Source of the DNA: an uncultured Hyphomonas sp.
GTDB taxonomy: Bacteria; Pseudomonadota; Alphaproteobacteria; Caulobacterales; Hyphomonadaceae
Length of the DNA: 64,000 nucleotides
Assembly: GCF_963675305.1 (NCBI RefSeq)
Contig: NZ_OY776147.1
Location: 3,162,001-3,226,000, forward strand
Direction of reading: 5' to 3'
This document shows, one piece after another, positions 1 to 8,850 of the stretch. Position 1 is the stretch's first letter, and every line of letters starts with the position of its first letter. A program made the position numbers and the translations under genes. The notes under the pieces were generated by a model. That model was given only the letters and a program-made list of their open reading frames with translations, was not told the DNA's origin and did not search any database.

Positions 1-682
1 CGAGGACGCTAAGCAGCGCGTCTTCATTCGGCGCATCCGCAATATGGATCGCGGCAACCTCGCGGCCCTCCAGCGGCCGCACCGCCGCTTCCGATATGGC
101 GACGATGATGGCGTGCTCCAGTCCGCCCGCTGCCCAGGCAAAGGCCGCCGCGGCTTTCGCCGAATGGATCAGCACGCAGACCGGACCGGCCGCCAGCGCC
201 GCTTCGGCGTCCGGGGTCAGGTCTTCGGACGGCCGGGTTTCATAGAGCGCAAGAAAGTCCGCTGGAATGCCGCCCTGTTTCAGCCGCGCAACGAGTTCAC
301 CGGCCGCCGCCTCATTGGCAACATGCAGCACGCCTTCGGTGCCTTCCGGCAGGGCGATCAGAATGTCTGCCGCCAGCGCCGCCGCATCGCCCGCCCCTTC
401 ATAAACCGCCGCGAAACCGGCTTCCCGCGCCGCAGCCGCCGTGGACGGGCCGACGCACCAGGCCTTGGCTGCCCGCAGGGTGCTGGCCTCTGTAAAGAAG
501 CGGACGCCATTGGCACTGGTGAAGACGAGGTGCTGCACGGCCGACAGGTCCGGCAGGTCGGCCTTCAGCCGCGCGAGCGACAGCATGGGCGAGGCGATGG
601 CCGGCAGGTCCATCGCCTTCAGCCGGGCCATGGTCTCGGAGGCGCCGGGCTCGGCGCGGGTCACGATGACCGGAAGGCTCAC
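1..682 (-). CDS. hemD: Uroporphyrinogen-III synthase (3' end cut by window edge)
   Basis: Cyclizes and inverts ring D of hydroxymethylbilane to give uroporphyrinogen III, the step after HemC in haem and corrin synthesis. I translated the reverse strand from a GTG at 680-682. It gives an open frame of about 227 codons with no stop before position 1, starting MSLPVIVTRAEPGASETM. The motifs FTSANGVRFF and LALYETRP fit the two-lobed HemD fold. The family is typically about 240 residues, so only the last few are missing. The GTG overlaps the hemC stop by 4 nt (GTGA), which indicates translational coupling and supports this start. HemD sequences are poorly conserved, so the call rests on motif pattern plus the hemC-hemD context. 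Confidence 0.88.
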   Translation of the reverse strand, partial: MSLPVIVTRAEPGASETMARLKAMDLPAIASPMLSLARLKADLPDLSAVQHLVFTSANGVRFFTEASTLRAAKAWCVGPSTAAAAREAGFAAVYEGAGDAAALAADILIALPEGTEGVLHVANEAAAGELVARLKQGGIPADFLALYETRPSEDLTPDAEAALAAGPVCVLIHSAKAAAAFAWAAGGLEHAIIVAISEAAVRPLEGREVAAIHIADAPNEDALLSVL

Positions 683-1635
683 CAGTCCCCCTCGAAGGCG
701 GGCAGCTGGCCGCCTGCCTGCTGGCGGATGTCATTGGCGATGTCCTTGCCCAGCGCTTCGAGCTGCACTTCGCTCGCGCCCTTGCGGCAGGTGCCTTCGG
801 CGCGCCAGCGGGCGCTGCCATCCATGGCGAGGACTTCACCGACGAGGTGCCACTCCTCGCCCTTGTCGAAGGTGTGCGCGGCGATCGGCGTGCGGCAGGA
901 CCCGTCGAGCGCCAGCAGGAACGCCCGCTCGATCATGGCTGCGGCGGCGGTCGGCACATGGTTCAGTCTGTGCAGCACGGCGGCAGTGTCGGCGTCGGCA
1001 TCTTCGCGCATCACCACGCCGACAATGCCCTGCGCGGCAGCGGGCAGCATGTCTGTCAGCGGAATCGGCGTCGCCACTTCCGGCTGGCCGAGGCGCGTCA
1101 GACCGGCCATGGCGAGATAAGTCGCGTCAGCGAGCCCTTCTTCCAGCTTGCGCATGCGTGTCGCGACATTGCCGCGGAAGGTGACGATCTCGAGGTCCGG
1201 CCGCATGGCGCGGGTCTGCGCTTCCCGGCGCAGCGACGCGGTGCCGACCTTCGCGCCTTTCGGCAGGTCCATCAGGCTTTTCGCATGCGGAGACAGGAAC
1301 CCCTCGCGCGGGTCTTCCCGCTGCGGGAAAGCCGCGAACACCTGGCCCGGCTCCAGCACGGACGGCACGTCCTTAAGGCTGTGGACGGTGAGATCCACCT
1401 CGCCGCGGGTCAGCGCCGCATCAAGCTCGCGGGTGAATAGGCCCTTGCCGCCGGAATTGATCAGCCGCTCGGTCGTCAGCTGGTCACCCGATGTGGTGAA
1501 GGTGACGATCTCACCTTTCATGGCACCGCCGGAGGCCGCCTCGATTCCGGCGGCGATCTGATTTGCCTGAATCAGGGCCAGCGGTGAACCACGTGTTCCG
1601 ATCCGAAGCGTTCTGGGGGAATTTGTTTCAGTCAT
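679..1635 (-). CDS. hemC: Porphobilinogen deaminase (hydroxymethylbilane synthase)
   Basis: Polymerizes four porphobilinogens into hydroxymethylbilane in the cytosol. The 318-residue product has the normal family length. It starts with the typical RIGTRGSPLALIQAN stretch, carries the catalytic Asp in HSLKDVP (about residue 89), and has the dipyrromethane-cofactor Cys in LDGSCRTPIAAH (about residue 247). A purine-rich GGGGAGGGGA precedes the ATG at 1635. The gene is first in a hemC-hemD operon with a 4-nt overlap. It is divergent from the DUF885 lipoprotein gene, with about 106 bp between the starts. Nothing is unusual and the call is secure. Confidence 0.97.
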   Translation of the reverse strand: MTETNSPRTLRIGTRGSPLALIQANQIAAGIEAASGGAMKGEIVTFTTSGDQLTTERLINSGGKGLFTRELDAALTRGEVDLTVHSLKDVPSVLEPGQVFAAFPQREDPREGFLSPHAKSLMDLPKGAKVGTASLRREAQTRAMRPDLEIVTFRGNVATRMRKLEEGLADATYLAMAGLTRLGQPEVATPIPLTDMLPAAAQGIVGVVMREDADADTAAVLHRLNHVPTAAAAMIERAFLLALDGSCRTPIAAHTFDKGEEWHLVGEVLAMDGSARWRAEGTCRKGASEVQLEALGKDIANDIRQQAGGQLPAFEGDW

Positions 1636-1670
1636 TCCCCTCCCCTAGCGCCGGGCGTGCCGCTTGCCAA

Positions 1671-1700
1671 TTGACAGAGCGCCGCGGAAAGGGCTACGAC
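1671..1700 (+). promoter_or_regulatory. Predicted housekeeping promoter for the DUF885 lipoprotein gene
   Basis: A perfect TTGACA (1671-1676) is followed after 17 nt by CTACGAC (1694-1700). This resembles the Caulobacter-type consensus TTGAC...GCTANAWC with one mismatch in the -10. It lies about 42 nt upstream of the ATG at 1742. Prediction from pattern only. Confidence 0.45.
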
Positions 1701-1741
1701 GTTTTATCGTTTATCGACAAATCCCCTTTTCGGAGACCCTC

Positions 1742-3619
1742 ATGATCAAACCTGCCGTATCAGCGCTGGCGCTGGCCCTCGCACTCGCCGCCTGCGGACA
1801 GCCGGCCGACAAACCCGCCGAACCCGCCGCCGCGACTGAGCTGACCGCCGACCAGAAGGCCGAGATCAGCAAGGAGCTGAACGAGTGGTTCGACGCGAAG
1901 TATGAGGAATCGCTGCAGGAAAGCCCGATCATGATGACCTTCCTTGGCCGGAAGGACCTCAACGACAAGATCGACTGCTTCACCCTTGCCTGCGCCGATG
2001 AGCAGCTGGCCCGCCAGAAGGCCGCCGTCGAGGAAATGAAGGCGACCTTCAATTATGACGACCTGTCGGACGCCGACAAACTGTCCTGGGACCTGTTCGA
2101 ATACCAGTACAACCAGGCCGCCGAGGCTGCGAAGTTCCGCTATAACGGCTTCGTCTACGACCAGATGAACGGCCCGCAGGGCTTCATTCCACAATTCCTG
2201 ATCAGCTTCCACAATGTCGAGAATGCCGACGACATGCGTGCCTATGTGTCGCGTATCCGGGAAGCTGCCCGCGCCCTGAACGAAGCGACCGATGTCGCCC
2301 GTGAAAGCGCCGAGCACGGCACGCATGCGCCGAAATTCGCTTATGAAGGCGTGATCGACCAGTCGCGGAAAGTCATCACCGGCGCGCCGTTCACCGACGG
2401 GCCGGACAGCGCCCTGATGGCTGACGTGAAGTCCGAACTGGCCACGCTGGTCGAGAATGGCGAGCTGACCCAGGAAGAGTCCGACACCATCCTCGCTGAC
2501 GCCACCGATGCGATGACGAATGATTTCCTCGACGCCTTCGACAACATCATCGCCTTTGCGACCGAGGACATGGCAAACTCGCCGGATTCCTCCCAGGCCG
2601 TCGGCGCCTTCCTGCAGCCGGACGGCGAAGCCTATTACGAGGAGCGCCTCGCCAACAACACGACCACGTCGATGACCGCCGACGAGATCCACCAGATTGG
2701 CCTCGCCGAAGTGGACCGGATCCATGCCGAGATGGAAGCCATCAAGGATAAGGTCGGCTTCGAGGGCACGCTGCAGGAATTCTTCGCCTTCCAGCGCGAC
2801 TCCAAGGATGATGAGCGCTTCTACTATCCGGACACGGATGAGGGCCGTCAGGCCTATATCGACGACGCCACGGCGAAGATCGAGAACATCAAGGCCAAGC
2901 TGCCGGAATTCTTCGGCATCCTGCCCAAGGCCGACCTGGTCGTGAAGCGCGTCGAAGCCTTCCGGGAACAGCCGGGCGCTGCCCAGCACTACTTCCCTGG
3001 CACGCCGGACGGCTCGCGCCCCGGCGTCTACTACGCCCACCTCTCGGACATGAAAGCCATGCCGAAGGGCGAGCTGGAAGTGATCGCCTACCATGAAGGC
3101 ATTCCGGGCCACCACATGCAGATCTCAATCGCGCAGGAGCTGACCGGCGTGCCGCAGTTCCGCACCCAGATCAACTTCACGGCCTATGCCGAAGGCTGGG
3201 GCCTCTATTCCGAATGGCTCGCCACGGAATTCCCGGGCACCTATGAAGACCCCTATTCCGACTTCGGCCGTCTCGGCTCGGAAATCTGGCGCGCCATCCG
3301 TCTCGTCGTCGACACGGGCATCCACTCCAAAGGCTGGACCGAGGAACAGGCCGTGCAGTACTTCCTCGACAATTCCGCCATCACCGAGGCGCAGGCCCGG
3401 TCCGAAGTGCAGCGCTACATCGTGATGCCGGGCCAGGCCACGGCCTACAAGATCGGCATGATCAAGATCCAAGACCTGCGCAAGCACGCCGAAGAAGAAC
3501 TGGGCGACAAGTTCGACATCCGCGGCTTCCACGACACCGTGCTCGGCGGCGGCTCCATGCCGCTCGACCTGCTGGAGCGCCGCGTCGACCAGTGGATCGC
3601 CGAACAGAAGGCCGCGTAA
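1742..3619 (+). CDS. DUF885 family lipoprotein, putative metallopeptidase
   Basis: A 625-residue secreted protein. I chose the ATG at 1742 because it follows GGAG by a normal spacing and opens a lipoprotein signal peptide ending in the lipobox LAAC, with Cys around residue 18. Upstream in-frame codons give no signal peptide. The C-terminal half has the DUF885 hallmark YHEGIPGHHMQ (about residues 449-459), which looks like a gluzincin-type zinc site, and AYAEGWGLYSEWLA, where Glu could be the third ligand. DUF885 proteins are generally regarded as uncharacterized metallopeptidases, so the substrate is unknown. The lipobox implies membrane anchoring on the periplasmic side. A second, non-lipidated DUF885 gene lies at 23543-25294. 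Confidence 0.9.
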   Translation: MIKPAVSALALALALAACGQPADKPAEPAAATELTADQKAEISKELNEWFDAKYEESLQESPIMMTFLGRKDLNDKIDCFTLACADEQLARQKAAVEEMKATFNYDDLSDADKLSWDLFEYQYNQAAEAAKFRYNGFVYDQMNGPQGFIPQFLISFHNVENADDMRAYVSRIREAARALNEATDVARESAEHGTHAPKFAYEGVIDQSRKVITGAPFTDGPDSALMADVKSELATLVENGELTQEESDTILADATDAMTNDFLDAFDNIIAFATEDMANSPDSSQAVGAFLQPDGEAYYEERLANNTTTSMTADEIHQIGLAEVDRIHAEMEAIKDKVGFEGTLQEFFAFQRDSKDDERFYYPDTDEGRQAYIDDATAKIENIKAKLPEFFGILPKADLVVKRVEAFREQPGAAQHYFPGTPDGSRPGVYYAHLSDMKAMPKGELEVIAYHEGIPGHHMQISIAQELTGVPQFRTQINFTAYAEGWGLYSEWLATEFPGTYEDPYSDFGRLGSEIWRAIRLVVDTGIHSKGWTEEQAVQYFLDNSAITEAQARSEVQRYIVMPGQATAYKIGMIKIQDLRKHAEEELGDKFDIRGFHDTVLGGGSMPLDLLERRVDQWIAEQKAA

Positions 3620-3712
3620 GGCCACGCATTCGCCAATCAGGCGACGCTGGGGCAGGGCTTGCATCAGGCAGGCCCTGCCCTACCCTTTTGGGGGAAAGCT
3701 ACGGAGCCAAAG

Positions 3713-4897
3713 ATGGACCTTTCCTTCAGCCCTGAGATCGAAGCCTTCCGCACAAAAGTGCGGGACTGGTTCGAGACTGACTTCCCGAAAGACATCATCC
3801 GAAAATACAAGGCCGGCCTGCCGCTGACGACGGAGGAAGTGCGCCGCTCCGAAATGGCCCTGGGGCAGAAGGGCTGGCTCGCCACGGCCTGGCCGGAGGA
3901 ATATGGCGGACCCGGCTGGGGGATCGAGGAGCAATACGTCTTCGACGAGGAACTGGAACGCGCAGGTGTGCCGACTGTCACCCCCATGGGCGTCATCTAT
4001 GTCGGCCCGGTGATCTACACATTCGGATCGGACGAACAGAAAGCGCGCTGGCTGCCCGGCATCCGTGATGGCTCGGTCGGCTGGGCGCAGGGCTATTCCG
4101 AGCCCGGTGCAGGGTCTGACCTCGCCTCCCTCCAGTTCAGCGCGAAACTGGAAAACGGCACCTATACGCTCAACGGCCACAAGATCTGGACTTCCGCGGC
4201 CCAGCATGCCGACTGGATCTTCCTCCTGGCCCGCACCTCGCAGGAAGAGAAGAAACAACAAGGTATCAGCTTCATCTGCTGCCCCATCGATGCGCCGGGC
4301 GTGACGGTGAAACCGATCATCACAATCGACGGCAATCACGTCCTGAACGAGGTCTTCTTCGAGGATGTGAAAGTGCCCGAAGACAACCGCATCGGCGAGG
4401 CCGGAAAAGGCTGGACCTATTCGCAATACCTGCTCGGTTTCGAGCGCACATCCTACGCCCGCATCGGCGGCAAGCGCGCCATGCTGCGCCATATCCGCGA
4501 GGTGGCCATGTCCACGCCGGACGGCAGCGGCGACCGGCTGATTGATGATGCAGGCTTTGCCCGGCGCCTCACCGAAGCGGAGATGGCCGTCGACGGGCTG
4601 GAGATGACGGTGTTCCGCGTCCTCTCCGCGGCCGCCCGGGGCGGTTCCCCCGGCGATGCGGCCTCTACGGTGAAAATCCTTGCCACGACAACGCACCAGC
4701 AGATCACCGAACTGATGGTGGATGCGGCCGGCGCCTATGCCCAGCCGCATTTCAGCTTCTGGGCCGGCCAGAACGATCCCGGCGGCTCCCCGGGACGCGA
4801 CATGGCGACCTATTTTGCGGGGCGTGCCCAGTCCATCTATGGCGGCACAAACGAGATTCAGCGGACAATCATTGCACGGAAAGTGCTGGGCCTCTGA
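3713..4897 (+). CDS. Acyl-CoA dehydrogenase family protein
   Basis: A 394-residue FAD-dependent enzyme that probably inserts an alpha,beta double bond into an acyl-CoA and passes electrons to ETF. The N-terminal helical domain is followed by YSEPGAGSDLASLQ, the flavin and substrate beta-domain signature. The C-terminus has the family motif YGGTNEIQRTIIARKVLGL. I chose the ATG at 3713 because it has ACGGAG at 3701-3706 and gives MDLSFSPEIEAF, a typical start. An in-frame upstream extension to 3659 has no support. It stands alone after the DUF885 gene. The chain-length or branched-substrate class cannot be read from the sequence. Confidence 0.93.
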   Translation: MDLSFSPEIEAFRTKVRDWFETDFPKDIIRKYKAGLPLTTEEVRRSEMALGQKGWLATAWPEEYGGPGWGIEEQYVFDEELERAGVPTVTPMGVIYVGPVIYTFGSDEQKARWLPGIRDGSVGWAQGYSEPGAGSDLASLQFSAKLENGTYTLNGHKIWTSAAQHADWIFLLARTSQEEKKQQGISFICCPIDAPGVTVKPIITIDGNHVLNEVFFEDVKVPEDNRIGEAGKGWTYSQYLLGFERTSYARIGGKRAMLRHIREVAMSTPDGSGDRLIDDAGFARRLTEAEMAVDGLEMTVFRVLSAAARGGSPGDAASTVKILATTTHQQITELMVDAAGAYAQPHFSFWAGQNDPGGSPGRDMATYFAGRAQSIYGGTNEIQRTIIARKVLGL

Positions 4898-4902
4898 CAA
4901 CC

Positions 4903-5133
4903 TCAGAAATCGTAGGCGATGCCTTTGCGTTCCCAATCCCCGTACCGGGTCGGCTCGATGCTTCTGGGCCCGCCATGCTCGTCTTCCGGCAAGGCAGCGG
5001 CGTCCGCGGCCTCTTTGGCCTTGCGGGCATCGGCTTCTTCCAGCGCGCGGCGGGCGGCTTCCGGCAAGGCCTTGCGGCGCTCGATTTCCGCGTCCGTCAG
5101 CGCAGGGATTACAGCTTTGTCATCGCTGGCCAT
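4903..5133 (-). CDS. DUF1674 / SDHAF4-like succinate dehydrogenase assembly factor
   Basis: A 76-residue soluble protein. The last 25 residues contain the diagnostic family signature GGPRSIEPTRYGDWERKG followed by IAYDF. The N-terminal part is charged and probably flexible. Eukaryotic members (SDHAF4/Sdh8) bind the flavinated catalytic subunit of succinate dehydrogenase and shield it before complex assembly, so the bacterial protein plausibly acts on SdhA. The gene is convergent with the acyl-CoA dehydrogenase (5-bp gap) and divergent from htpX. It is about 20 kb from sdhCDAB. The family call is strong; the exact role in this organism is inferred. Confidence 0.88.
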   Translation of the reverse strand: MASDDKAVIPALTDAEIERRKALPEAARRALEEADARKAKEAADAAALPEDEHGGPRSIEPTRYGDWERKGIAYDF

Positions 5134-5235
5134 GGAGACTCCTCTTTTCGTTAACGCTCGCCATATAGGTGTGGCGGTTGGGGAGTGCTAACGCACCGCG
5201 TACATACGCGGAGAAACGACTGGAGTTAAGGCCCA

Positions 5236-6135
5236 ATGGGCACGCTGAAAACCTTCATCCTGCTTGCGGCAATGACCGCGCTCTTCATGGGCGTCGGCTA
5301 TCTGATCGGCGGTGTGCCCGGTATGGCCATCGCCTTCGTCGTGGCGGCCGCGATGAATATTTTCTCCTACTGGAATTCCGACAAGATCGTCCTGTCGATG
5401 CAGGGCGCCAAGGAAATCGACCCGAAAACCGCCTCCCCCATGCTGCGCACCTTCGCCAGTGATGTCGCCCTGATGGCAGACCGGGCTGGCTTGCCGCCGC
5501 CGCGCGTCTACATCATCGAGACGCCCCAGCCGAACGCCTTCGCCACCGGCCGCGACCCGCAACATGCGGCGGTCTGCGCCACGACCGGCCTGCTCGGCAT
5601 GCTGAACCGCGACGAAGTGCGCGGCGTGATGGCGCATGAGCTCGCCCATGTGAAACACCGCGACACGCTGACCATGACCGTGACGGCTACGATCGCCGGT
5701 GCCATCGGCATGCTGGCAAACTTCGCCCTCTTCTTCGGACGCGAACGCACGGGCCTCATCGGATCCATCGCCATCATGATCTTCGCGCCGCTCGCCGCCG
5801 GCCTTGTGCAGATGGCGATCTCCCGTTCGCGCGAATATGAAGCCGACCGGATGGGCGCGGAAATCTGCGGCAACCCGCTCTGGCTCGCCTCGGCGCTGGC
5901 CAAGATCGAGCGCGGCGCCCGGTCCACGATCAATGCCGCGGCCGAGCGCAATCCCGCCATGGCGCACATGTATATCGCGAACCCTCTCAACGGGCGCGGC
6001 GCGGACAACCTGTTCTCGACCCACCCGGCCACCGCCAACCGGATCGAGGCGCTGCGCCGCCTCGCATCGGAAATGGGCGTGACGGCAGCACCGGCCTCCC
6101 CGGCCATGCGCCGTGAAGCCGGCCCCTGGGGATAA
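5236..6135 (+). CDS. htpX: Zinc metalloprotease HtpX
   Basis: Integral membrane M48 protease for quality control of membrane proteins, acting alongside FtsH. The 299-residue protein has two N-terminal hydrophobic helices, then the zinc motif HELAH (H134, E135, H138). A further hydrophobic pair follows, then the downstream Glu ligand region SREYEADRMGAEI. This is normal family length. The ATG at 5236 follows GGAGTTAAGG. The stop lies 10 bp before the rsmB start, so the two are probably cotranscribed. In alphaproteobacteria htpX, rsmB and a DUF1674 gene are often adjacent, as here. Confidence 0.96.
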   Translation: MGTLKTFILLAAMTALFMGVGYLIGGVPGMAIAFVVAAAMNIFSYWNSDKIVLSMQGAKEIDPKTASPMLRTFASDVALMADRAGLPPPRVYIIETPQPNAFATGRDPQHAAVCATTGLLGMLNRDEVRGVMAHELAHVKHRDTLTMTVTATIAGAIGMLANFALFFGRERTGLIGSIAIMIFAPLAAGLVQMAISRSREYEADRMGAEICGNPLWLASALAKIERGARSTINAAAERNPAMAHMYIANPLNGRGADNLFSTHPATANRIEALRRLASEMGVTAAPASPAMRREAGPWG

Positions 6136-6145
6136 GGACCACATC

Positions 6146-7489
6146 ATGAGCGGCGCATTGGTGCGGCGGGCTGCCGCCGATCTCCTGTTTCTCACTCTCG
6201 AAAAGCGCCGCACGCTGGACCAGGCCATGGCCGAGTCCCCGCCCTTTGGCGGCCTCGACGGGCCGGACCGGGCCTTTGCCCGCGCCATCGCTTCGGCGGC
6301 CCTGCGCGAGCTTGGCCGGATCGACCGCGCGCTTGCCCCGCTCCTTTCCCGCCCGCTTCAGGCGGCGAGCCCTGCCATCCGGGCGCTGCTGCGCGTCGGC
6401 GCCGTGCAGCTCTGGCGGATGGACGTGCCGGAACATGCCGCCGTCTCCGAAACGGTGGAAGCGGCGAAGAACTGGCCGGACGCCCGCTCCGGCGGCGCCT
6501 TCCTGAACGCCGTGCTGCGCCGCGCCGCTGCCGAACGGCCGGACCTGGACGCCCTGCCCGTTACCGCGATCTGGCCGGACTGGCTGGCCGCGGCTTTCGA
6601 AGAGAGCCTCGGGGCAGATGGCGCCGCCCGGCTTGCCGCCGCCCAGCTGGGGGAACCCGGCATTTACCTTACCGCAAAGGGCAACGCCGCCGCCGTCGCC
6701 GAAGTGACCGGCGGGGAGCTGCTCGCCTCCGGCTCTGTCCGCGCGCCGGGCGGGCCGGTCGAGGCGCTCGCCGAATATGGCAGCGGCGACTGGTGGGTGC
6801 AGGACCCGGCCGCGGCCCTGCCGGCAAAACTGCTCATGGCAGGCGCATCGGATGGTCCGGACAAGTCCGGCATAGTCATGGATCAGTCCGGTATGGTCAT
6901 GGGCAAGTCGCCGGAAATCACGGCGATTGACCTTTGCGCGGCCCCCGGCGGCAAGACGCTGCAGCTCTGCGCGGCGGGCCTCGATGTCATCGCCGTCGAC
7001 CGGTCAAAACCGCGCCTCAAACGCCTCGAAGAGAACCTCGCCCGCACCAGCCTGTCTGCAGCAATCATTACAGCCGACGCCGAAACCTGGCGCCCGGAAA
7101 CCCCTACTGACCTCCTGCTTCTGGACGCGCCCTGCTCGGCCCTCGGCACGCTGCGCCGCCACCCGGAGGGCGCCTGGATCAAGCGCGAAACCGACATCGC
7201 CCGCTTCCCGGATGTGCAGTACCGATTACTGAAAGCAGCGACAGAGATGGTCCGCCCCGGCGGCACGATCCTCTATTGCGTCTGCACGCCGCTGAAGGCC
7301 GAAGGCGCAGACGTCGTGGCCCGCGCCATCGCCGACGGCCTCGTCACCCGCCTGCCCGTGACGCCTGAAGAGGCCCCGGGATTTGCCGACAGCATTACAG
7401 ATCACGGAGATGTGCTCACCCTGCCGGGTGCAGGGGCCGAACATGACGCATTCTTCATGGCACGGCTGTCGCCCGCAGCGTTAAAGTAA
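6146..7489 (+). CDS. rsmB: 16S rRNA (cytosine-C5)-methyltransferase, RsmB/NOP2 family
   Basis: Methylates a cytosine in 16S rRNA (m5C967 in E. coli numbering). The protein has 447 residues. The N-terminal third is a NusB-like helical domain and the C-terminal half is a SAM methyltransferase with LCAAPGGKTLQL (SAM binding), DAPCSALGTLRRHPE (first catalytic Cys) and YCVCTPL (second Cys). I chose the ATG at 6146, preceded by AAGGA, over the in-frame ATG at 6113 inside htpX. Just before the SAM motif, residues 239-252 come from two tandem 21-bp units, giving KSGIVMD then QSGMVMG. This short in-frame insertion looks like a recent duplication. The heptad probably extends a loop without breaking catalysis. 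Confidence 0.94.
   Translation: MSGALVRRAAADLLFLTLEKRRTLDQAMAESPPFGGLDGPDRAFARAIASAALRELGRIDRALAPLLSRPLQAASPAIRALLRVGAVQLWRMDVPEHAAVSETVEAAKNWPDARSGGAFLNAVLRRAAAERPDLDALPVTAIWPDWLAAAFEESLGADGAARLAAAQLGEPGIYLTAKGNAAAVAEVTGGELLASGSVRAPGGPVEALAEYGSGDWWVQDPAAALPAKLLMAGASDGPDKSGIVMDQSGMVMGKSPEITAIDLCAAPGGKTLQLCAAGLDVIAVDRSKPRLKRLEENLARTSLSAAIITADAETWRPETPTDLLLLDAPCSALGTLRRHPEGAWIKRETDIARFPDVQYRLLKAATEMVRPGGTILYCVCTPLKAEGADVVARAIADGLVTRLPVTPEEAPGFADSITDHGDVLTLPGAGAEHDAFFMARLSPAALK
6862..6903 (+). repeat. Two tandem 21-bp units inside rsmB
   Basis: Units 6862-6882 and 6883-6903 match at about 17 of 21 positions (core AGTCCGG.AT.GTCATGG). A truncated third copy, CAAGTCG, follows at 6904. The length is a multiple of three, so the frame of rsmB is kept and seven residues are repeated. 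Confidence 0.85.
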
Positions 7490-7581
7490 GCCGGAGGCCC
7501 TGAATTTGCCCCTGAAGGTTCATGTAGCATTCAGCCGGCACATGCCAGAAAGCCCCCATACAATGTGCAGGGAGCACTTAA

Positions 7582-8079
7582 ATGACCGTTGTTTCTTCCA
7601 TCCGCACCTCGACCGGCAAGCTGGCCGCCGGTGCCTTCCTGGCGCTCAGCCTGTCGCTGGCTGGCTGTGCCTCCACCCAAGGCGTGAATACCGTTTCTCC
7701 TGGCGCTGTCGGCCAGTCTTCGCGGGTCTATCACGGCACCGTCATGTCGGTGCGTGAAGTCACGATCCAGCCCAAGCAATCAATGATCGGCACGGCTGCC
7801 GGCGCGGTCCTTGGCGGGCTTGCAGGCTCCGAGCTCGGCGGCGGCGACAAGGCCCAGACTGCTGGCGCCATTGGTGGCGCAGTCCTCGGCGGGATCGCCG
7901 GTAACGCAGCCGGCAAGGCCGTCGGCACAGGCAAGGGCTTTGCCTATGTCGTCCGTTTCTCCAGCGGTGAAACGCAGGAAATCGTCCAGGGCGCAGACGT
8001 CTATATCGCCCCGGGCACTCCGGTAGACATCATCGCCAGCCCGGATGGCTGGAAGCTGGTTCCGGCGGCGGCTTACTAA
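7582..8079 (+). CDS. Glycine-zipper outer membrane lipoprotein (SlyB/Pcp-like, 17 kDa antigen type)
   Basis: A 165-residue lipoprotein. The signal peptide ends at the lipobox LAGC (Cys near residue 29). The middle is a glycine zipper 2TM domain with repeated G-x3-G spacing: GTAAGAVLGGLAGSELGGG and AIGGAVLGGIAGNAAGKAVG. A C-terminal beta-like segment contains YVVRFSSGETQEI. SlyB-type lipoproteins sit in the outer membrane and stabilize it; in enterobacteria they are tied to envelope stress regulation. GGGAG precedes the ATG. It is followed by a stem-loop and then rpe. The family call is good; equivalence to SlyB itself is uncertain. Confidence 0.85.
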   Translation: MTVVSSIRTSTGKLAAGAFLALSLSLAGCASTQGVNTVSPGAVGQSSRVYHGTVMSVREVTIQPKQSMIGTAAGAVLGGLAGSELGGGDKAQTAGAIGGAVLGGIAGNAAGKAVGTGKGFAYVVRFSSGETQEIVQGADVYIAPGTPVDIIASPDGWKLVPAAAY

Positions 8080-8109
8080 GCCCAACGCCTTCTATCGAAA
8101 GCAGATTCG

Positions 8110-8147
8110 AAATGCCGGGCGCCTTGTGTGTCCGGCATTTCCCATTT
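8110..8147 (+). terminator. Stem-loop after the glycine-zipper lipoprotein gene
   Basis: A perfect 9-bp stem AAATGCCGG (8110-8118) and CCGGCATTT (8132-8140), loop 13 nt. The following TCCCATTT is only weakly U-rich, so termination may be partial and allow readthrough into rpe. Confidence 0.6.
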
Positions 8148-8158
8148 AGGGAGTCTCC

Positions 8159-8827
8159 ATGCGCGACATACTGATTTCTCCTTCGATTCTCTCTGCAGAC
8201 TTTGCCTGTCTGGGAGAGGAAATCCGGGCCATTGATCATGCCGGTGCAGACATGATCCACATCGATGTGATGGACGGCCATTTCGTGCCGAACCTGACCT
8301 TCGGCCCACCCGTGATCGAGAAGCTTCGTCCGCACACGAAAAAGCCGTTCGATGTACACCTGATGATCGCGCCGGTGGATCCGTTCATCCACGCTTTTGC
8401 GAAGGCCGGGGCAAACATCCTGACCGTCCACCCGGAGGCAGGCCCGCACCTGCACCGCACGCTGCAGGCCATCCGCGCGGCGGGCATGAAACCGGGCGTT
8501 GCCCTCAACCCCGCAACACCGGCCAGCGTGATCGAGCCCGTGATCGACGACATCGATCTCGTCCTGGTCATGTCTGTGAACCCGGGCTTTGGCGGCCAGG
8601 CCTTCATAGAAAGCCAGCTGCGTAAAGTCGAACAACTGCGCCAGATGATCGACCGGACGGGCCGCGACATCATTCTCGAAATCGATGGCGGCCTGAATGC
8701 CGAAACCTCCCCGCGCGCCATCGCTGCGGGCGTCACTGCGATTGTTGCCGGGTCTGCCGTATTCAAGGGTGGGCCGACGGCCTATGCTGACAACATCCGT
8801 GCCCTGAAACCTAGCGTGCACGCTTAA
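8159..8827 (+). CDS. rpe: Ribulose-phosphate 3-epimerase
   Basis: Interconverts ribulose-5-phosphate and xylulose-5-phosphate in the pentose phosphate pathway. The 222-residue TIM barrel has the family signatures SPSILSADFACLGEEI, HIDVMDGHFVPNLTFGP (metal His and Asp), MSVNPGFGGQAFI and LEIDGGLNAETSPRAIAAG. Normal length, complete. AGGGAG precedes the ATG. The next gene (heparinase family) starts 23 bp downstream, suggesting cotranscription. Confidence 0.97.
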   Translation: MRDILISPSILSADFACLGEEIRAIDHAGADMIHIDVMDGHFVPNLTFGPPVIEKLRPHTKKPFDVHLMIAPVDPFIHAFAKAGANILTVHPEAGPHLHRTLQAIRAAGMKPGVALNPATPASVIEPVIDDIDLVLVMSVNPGFGGQAFIESQLRKVEQLRQMIDRTGRDIILEIDGGLNAETSPRAIAAGVTAIVAGSAVFKGGPTAYADNIRALKPSVHA

Positions 8828-8850
8828 CCCACGTAGATTGGACGCGCGCC

